The notes below the pieces were generated by a model that made no database searches, was not told the DNA's origin, and was given only the letters and a program-made list of their open reading frames with translations. From positions 4,609,442 through 4,673,441 of the forward strand of contig NC_087392.1 in the NCBI RefSeq assembly GCF_963675165.1: a stretch of DNA of 64,000 bases, given 5' to 3'. Of this stretch, positions 58,795-64,000 are shown in pieces (within the stretch, counting starts at the first letter, position 1; every line of letters begins with the position of its first letter). The translations under genes were made by a program, and so were the position numbers. The stretch comes from Halichondria panicea. Taxonomy: Eukaryota > Porifera > Demospongiae > Suberitida > Halichondriidae.

Positions 58795-61700
58795 TTATGG
58801 TTCTTGTTTATCTGTAGTGGTCTGGTTTAAGTCATTACTCTGTATTTCACCCAATTCCGTTATCAAAGTCTCAATTTCTTTTCGTTTGCTTCCTGTCTTC
58901 TCGTAACTGCCCCACCCCTCTGATGTCTCCGGGTACGTTAGCCCATCCTCCATACGCTGCAAGGACGAACATATCTATTACGTAAACGTGCAAAACAATA
59001 ATGTGTCACTGCATGTACCATATGTGCAATCCAGAGATTCGATAAACAGAGAAACCAATGAAGTGCTCACCACTTAGGTATAATTATACACAGATAGGAT
59101 TTTACACAGCGAGTATAGTGACAATTCCACAGATTACACAAGTTAATGAAGCAACATACTCATTTGGGGTCTGTATCATAGCAACTGAATGGGTGGGGTT
59201 TAACTACCATAAACTCGGCATTCATCTCAAACTCCCTTGCCTTGAGGGCGTATTGATTTTACACAGCCCAAAAGAAGCTAGACATTAGGGGCTTGCTAAA
59301 TACCAAAAAGGGTGGGGCTCACTGCTTGGACATGGACAAGTTAGTGCTTGGAAGCTAGAAGCTTATAGCACTGGCTTATAGCACTGGCTACAAGCTATAT
59401 GCAGCTATACGCACAAGCTTTTTGTCCGTTTCAATGGTTTTTGAGACTGTTAGCTCCAAGGTTAGGTAGCTTAGGTAGCAAGCATTTTTCATTTCAGTGG
59501 ATATATAACATTTATTGTCCACTACATTTGAATTTATGGCAACGTTAACCATCCTTGGCCTCGGGGCTTCGCCCTCGTCCTCGGAGGTTTACTGCCATAA
59601 ATTATGATGTAGTGGACCATAACATAGGGTGGAACTAGCTGCCACTCAAGCTCTGTGAATAAAACACAAAAAACTGATTGAAGAACATTCACTATAATGA
59701 AAGCACCACGGGTGCTGATGCCTCGGTGGATGTGTCAAACGTCGATAACATTAAGCTACTAGCTGTTCAATGGCTAATACACACATGCATGATATCATGA
59801 TGAACATTTTTGCACTGCATGCAGGCAGAATCACAGGGAAACTCAAAGAGTGGGAAATGGCGACTGTGATTGTTGCTATAAAAAGGATGCCAAAAGTCTA
59901 AAACTAATGGCTGCTGCATCAGTAGAGCCTTGCAGCTCTCTTCTCACTCTTGCAACTACCAATTAATAGCTAGCGTTCTAGTGCAGAGCTAACTACTACA
60001 AGTAGAGTAGCAACACTCTATGAACAAGTTTTGCTACGCACTCTTCTGAAAGGTTGCAATGGTATTCCAAGTAAGCAAAACAGTATTATTTTACACAGCG
60101 ACGAATTAAAATCCAAGAAAGCATGATTATAGAAGCTATAGAAACTTTTACTTGCATTTCATTTATCTTTGAGCAGCTGTTAGCAGTCCAGTATACATAC
60201 ACAGACACACACCCTTGCTTGCGCATGCGCACCGAAGCATAAATATAGTGCACTAGAACAGTGGCTATAGTACACAATCATGTACAGTACAGGTAGGATT
60301 GCTCACCAGAAGCAGGCTCTCCACATACTGCAACATGAAGAGCCCACAATCAGAAGAGTTGTTCTGGAGAGGAATCTGGAGAAATAATTAGCTGAAATTT
60401 GATGCCATAAGTGTTGTGTTGTGGTGACATTTTTGTAGTCACAGAATCAAAGGCTGCATGACTACCAACCACGTACACAGAAGCCATGCACGCAAGCACA
60501 CACGCAAGCACACACGCAAGCACACACCACGGGGTACTTTGCTGGTAGCAGGTCGTAGTTCAGCTCCTCCACACCACCTCTTGCCTTCCTCTCCCTCCAC
60601 TCCACTGTCAGGTAACTAGGGTGAGGAGGCGGTAATCTAGAGCACCGGTGTGATAGTGGTGTAGCTTACTTTCGTATGGTCTTGACTATTCCCGTTCTCC
60701 GCACCCCAAGAGAGTCCAATACAAGAACACAAGGCCTGGAAATAACGTACATGTACATAATATGTAATTCTACAAATTCTGGAGAGAAGTTAAAATAGAG
60801 TACCGTATTTATTACATTTAATGTAAGTCACAGACACATAAAAAAATAATTACCAGACTCCGTATATATTATGTAAATGTATATGGGCGAAATATATACT
60901 CCGAGGCCCGTACATTCAAACTGGCCTGCTAAAACACAGTCTCACCTAGTCTCCTCTGTCAGAATGTCTAGCTCCTCTGTACTGGAGTCTCCCACTAGCT
61001 CACGCTCTGGACTGACCAGCTCACGCTCTGGACTAACCTCTTCCCCTATTGTCCCCTCCTCCAAAGAGTCCTCCACACTCACTACAACCCCCTCTGGTTG
61101 ACCTACATCCACGTAAGCATCCTCTGGGGGAGTGGCTCCACCCTCATGTACCCGTTCATCACTCGTAGTTGTGGAGTATGCGTCTGTCGTCAGTGGATCA
61201 GTAGCTGCTTCAATTATAGTATCGACTGTTGCCATGGCAGCAGCAGCGTCTATACGAAGAGTGTCTTCTGTTTCCATGGGAATCTCTGCTGCAGCATCGA
61301 CCTGTGGAGGCACAATAGTATAGATAGTACTTAACCCCACTAGGCCCTGTGGCAAAACTGTACTAGATAGGAAATATGGTATACCTTACACATGCATGCA
61401 TGCAGTAGCTTGTACAACGCATGCTACATGCATGTACGAAAGTCATCTTAGCTGTACAGTACATGTACGTATGTTTGGGAGGATTATTGGCAGTGTACAC
61501 GTATTTCAATTATGTATTATATTTACAAATTTCTACATTATGTGTCTAGATTGAGTGAATGCAAATTGGCACGGCTACAATAAGGGAAAATATTATGGCT
61601 ACCGTATATGCTTGATCAGAGGCCGCTCTTGTATAAAGGCCGCACTCAAATAGTAGCCTCCCTTGCCAGCAAAATGAAACATTTAGTAGCCGCTCTCAAA

Positions 61701-64000
61701 TAGTAGCCTCAGTGAACTTTGACTCTAGCATTTCTGCACGTGGCAGCCAAAAAAATTATTACTAGCAGCTAGCTACATGTACGTAGCTATGAGTAGCAGC
61801 TTGTTAGTGCTTCACAAAGACTTTCTCATGGCAGAGTTCAAGTTTATGCAGGTGAAAACAACTTTTGATGACAAACTAAATTATCTGGAGCTAATAAACG
61901 CCGCTCTTGAACTGTGGCCCCTCTTGAATTGTAGCCTCCTCTTCCAGCAAAATGAAACATTTAGTAGCCGCGGCTCCTGATCAAGCATATACGGTATATA
62001 TAATATATGTAATTTGTATATCTATAGCTCTGAACACCAGCTGCAATACAATACCCCTTCTCTCTTGTATACATATAATATTCTGTACGACAGGCTCTCT
62101 GCTACATGTACCTACATACCTGGATAGCACCGCCCTCATCATCAGACGGAGGCATCTGGATGAAGTCACCAAACACAGGTTGAGGAGGCTGGAAATACAA
62201 CACAACATAATTATAGTCACTTCTAACAACCTCCCAGCATTCAGTAGTGCATTTTGTTTGTGATAATGATGCAGACAATAAATAGCCTAGCTGTAAAACA
62301 GCCACTTCCCCCCCTCACGATACATACATGTATAGAGGCTAATGGATGTACCCGTCCATTGGCAGCCCTCATCAGCTGTGCTCCGGGTGCTAAGAAATCC
62401 TCTTCTTGGGGGATCGGCTCTGTACATAGGGAAGGAAATAGCAATGAAATAACTAACACTAAATAATCATACTATACAGATAGAATCTAATTAGCACTTA
62501 AGAGACTGCTTTAAATATTTCCTCGTAATGTATTACAAAGAGCACACAATGTAGACTTTACCCTCAGGCTAAACGAAATGTTGACTCTTACCCTCTGTAT
62601 CTCCCTCGAGGAGCGTATCATTGATCACCACTGGACTGGCTACATTCTGCTGCATGAGAACAGTAACAACTACATACTATATGAGTATATAGTCTTTTAT
62701 AGTGATTTTTTTCGAAATGATATGTTTTTAGAGGTAACTTTGAGTGCCCGTAACTGATTGTCCAATTTCATGATTCATTTTGCAACCCTTTGTAATGCCT
62801 ATTGAATATTGCGTTTAAAATACAGATACTGTGCTTAGTAAATTTACCGGTTTCTTTTTTAAAGGTTTTTTCTTGTTTTTCTTTGCTGCCTTTGCCTCTC
62901 GTGTGGCCAGCTCTCTCACAGGATCAAACTCCCCAGCCTTGTACACAAACGCCACAAACCAGTGGGCCCTGCATGAAACACATACACACGAAAATATCAA
63001 CTTAAATAAGGCTTTTTGCCGTCATGGGACTTTACTACTGTAATTGACATGTAAGATAAAACGTTAGTACACTCTACCTGTCACAAACTGGCAGCACAAT
63101 GTACTCCTTGTCAAACAAGTCCACTCGTCTAGTCCACGTCTTGACACGGTTATGCTGTCTCTCGGGGGTTCTGTGTGGTGTGGTGTGTGTGGTGTGTGTG
63201 GAAGGGGGGGGCAATTATAACTATGGGAGGGGTGATAAGAATACATCAGTGAATTTTAAAGGATTGAACTGTAAGTTCTAATATTAAGCCTCGTCTTGTA
63301 ACATTTACAGTGGCATTGGGGTACACACTGCTATGACTCACTGGAGACACTTGAGTTCTTTGTTGTCTCTGGAGGCATCCTTTAGTCGAGTGTGGAAGAA
63401 GGAGCTAAAGATGTGGACTTTGGACCGCAGCCTCTCAGCCAACCGCTCATACCACATGTACCTGGATGGGGGGAGGGGTTAGGCTCATTTGCAAGCATTT
63501 TTCACTAGCAAGGAACACATTATGTAATACAGTGGAGCCCCTCTTAATGGCCACCTCTGAATAAAGGTCAACTGTGATTTAAAGGCCAGGTCTCACATAA
63601 ACAGTCTGTGTACAAAACAACCCCTCAACAAAGGCCATGCACACCTCTGTAATAATGGCTGAAACTTAGTTCCCTAAAGATTTCCATTATACATGTATCT
63701 ATGAGTACGTAAACAATACAGTAGCAGTGTACACGTGCGTGCGTGCGTACCTGAGGTAGAAGTCCACGACCTTATCGTTGATGTATTCCCCCGGGGCGAG
63801 TGTGTCCACATCGTGAGTGGAGACCTCTATGTTGACCTTGCTACCAGCTGGCACATTGTACGCCAGCAGTCTGTGTCATAGGTTAAGAGTGAAACACCAG
63901 TAATATGATACAATAAGAGCAAATCAGTCACAATACTGGAATAACTGGACACCAGTACTACTAGACACATACTAATTGCTTTTTGGTACAGCGAAAGTAG
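58795..64000 (-). CDS. SENP6/SENP7-like SUMO protease (catalytic part; 5' end beyond window)
   Basis: Twelve exons splice in frame on the minus strand: 63751-63870, 63342-63461, 63078-63170, 62848-62968, 62592-62649, 62352-62419, 62120-62188, 60946-61301, 60670-60735, 60531-60615, 60307-60375, 58795-58956. The start matches the SENP6/7 entry to the peptidase C48 domain (LAPGEYINDKVVDFYLRY). The triad is visible: His in AHWFVAF (codon 62962-62964), Asp in LVLDSL (60714-60716) and Cys in NNSSDCG (60346-60348). Between His and Asp lies an insert of about 230 residues, first Lys-rich, then acidic, as in SENP6/7, which carry large loops there. It contains a tandem SPERELV repeat. SENP6/7 trim poly-SUMO chains in the nucleus. 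Upstream exons (the long N-terminus) lie to the right of base 64000. Confidence 0.9.
59517..59617. repeat. Hairpin repeat with GC-rich loop in a SENP intron
   Basis: GTCCACTACAT and its inverse ATGTAGTGGAC bound a 101-base unit; inner arms ATTTATGGCA/TGCCATAAAT are also mirrored. The centre is CCTCGGGGCTTCGCCCTCG. Confidence 0.65.
60489..60530 (+). repeat. CGCAAGCACACA microsatellite at a SENP splice donor
   Basis: Three and a half copies of CGCAAGCACACA abut the exon at 60531. Read on the minus strand, the intron starts GTGGTGTGTGC, so the repeat begins inside the donor region. Confidence 0.7.
61600..61996. mobile_element. 397-bp MITE with TACCGTATATGCTTGATCA ends
   Basis: A perfect 19-base terminal inverted repeat. 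If the outer TA is taken as the target duplication, it fits Tc1/mariner-type MITEs (inferred). A block TAGTAGCC(G/T) occurs four times inside. It lies in the SENP intron between 61301 and 62120. A truncated copy is at 8625-8832. Confidence 0.7.
63529..63725 (+). repeat. Interspersed repeat fragment starting TACAGTGGAGCCCCTCTTAA
   Basis: The start resembles the CAGTGGAACC(C/T)C ends of Tc1/mariner-derived MITEs in invertebrates, with tandem AAAGG(C/T)CA motifs inside. A matching right end was not found. It sits in a SENP intron. Confidence 0.4.

Noticed and set aside
61132-61323. Plus-strand frame over the acidic SENP exon
   Set aside because: Antisense of a spliced exon whose own frame joins both neighbours correctly.

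Overview
The window looks like nuclear DNA of an intron-rich metazoan, most probably a sponge (Porifera, likely a demosponge). The reasons are short GT-AG introns, animal gene families (SMARCAD1-like helicase, CRYL1-like dehydrogenase, CYP3-clan P450s, SENP6/7-like protease), a large intronless Death-NACHT-LRR receptor, sponge-style TKL-like kinases carrying coiled coils and Kelch repeats, and a high load of palindromic MITEs. Species cannot be read from the sequence.

Layout. (1) 1-12,350: two full-length copies and two fragments of an intronless kinase-coiled coil-Kelch gene on the minus strand, set among single plus-strand exons of a SMARCAD1-like chromatin remodeller and several nested inverted-repeat elements. 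(2) 12,487-14,192: the C-terminal exons of a CRYL1-like L-gulonate/3-hydroxyacyl-CoA dehydrogenase, followed by a decayed 5' end of a P450 gene. (3) 15,721-20,433: a 1570-residue NLR-type receptor, followed by a 16-copy 64/66-bp satellite. (4) 24,242-43,445: more SMARCAD1-like exons in order, but repeated, deleted and broken, with kinase-Kelch copies 3 and 4 lying antisense in their introns; a foldback element, a 5'-truncated LINE and small palindromic insertions are interspersed. (5) 43,527-50,304: a BEL/Pao LTR retrotransposon on the minus strand with both LTRs and a decayed integrase. (6) 50,951-58,150: two tandem 13-exon CYP3-clan cytochrome P450 genes on the plus strand. (7) 58,795 to the right edge: the catalytic half of a SENP6/7-like SUMO protease on the minus strand.

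The most striking feature is the kinase-Kelch array. Four long copies sit antisense between exons of a shattered SMARCAD1-like gene. Two copies are open (731 and 732 residues) and two are broken. Flanking helicase exons show two unit types: copies 1 and 3 are followed (to the right) by the same helicase exon, and copies 2 and 4 by another, so whole segments were duplicated. The copies differ in a C-lobe cassette and in coiled-coil length, while the catalytic residues are kept. With the NLR next door this may be a rapidly diversifying signalling or innate-immune locus, but that role is inference.
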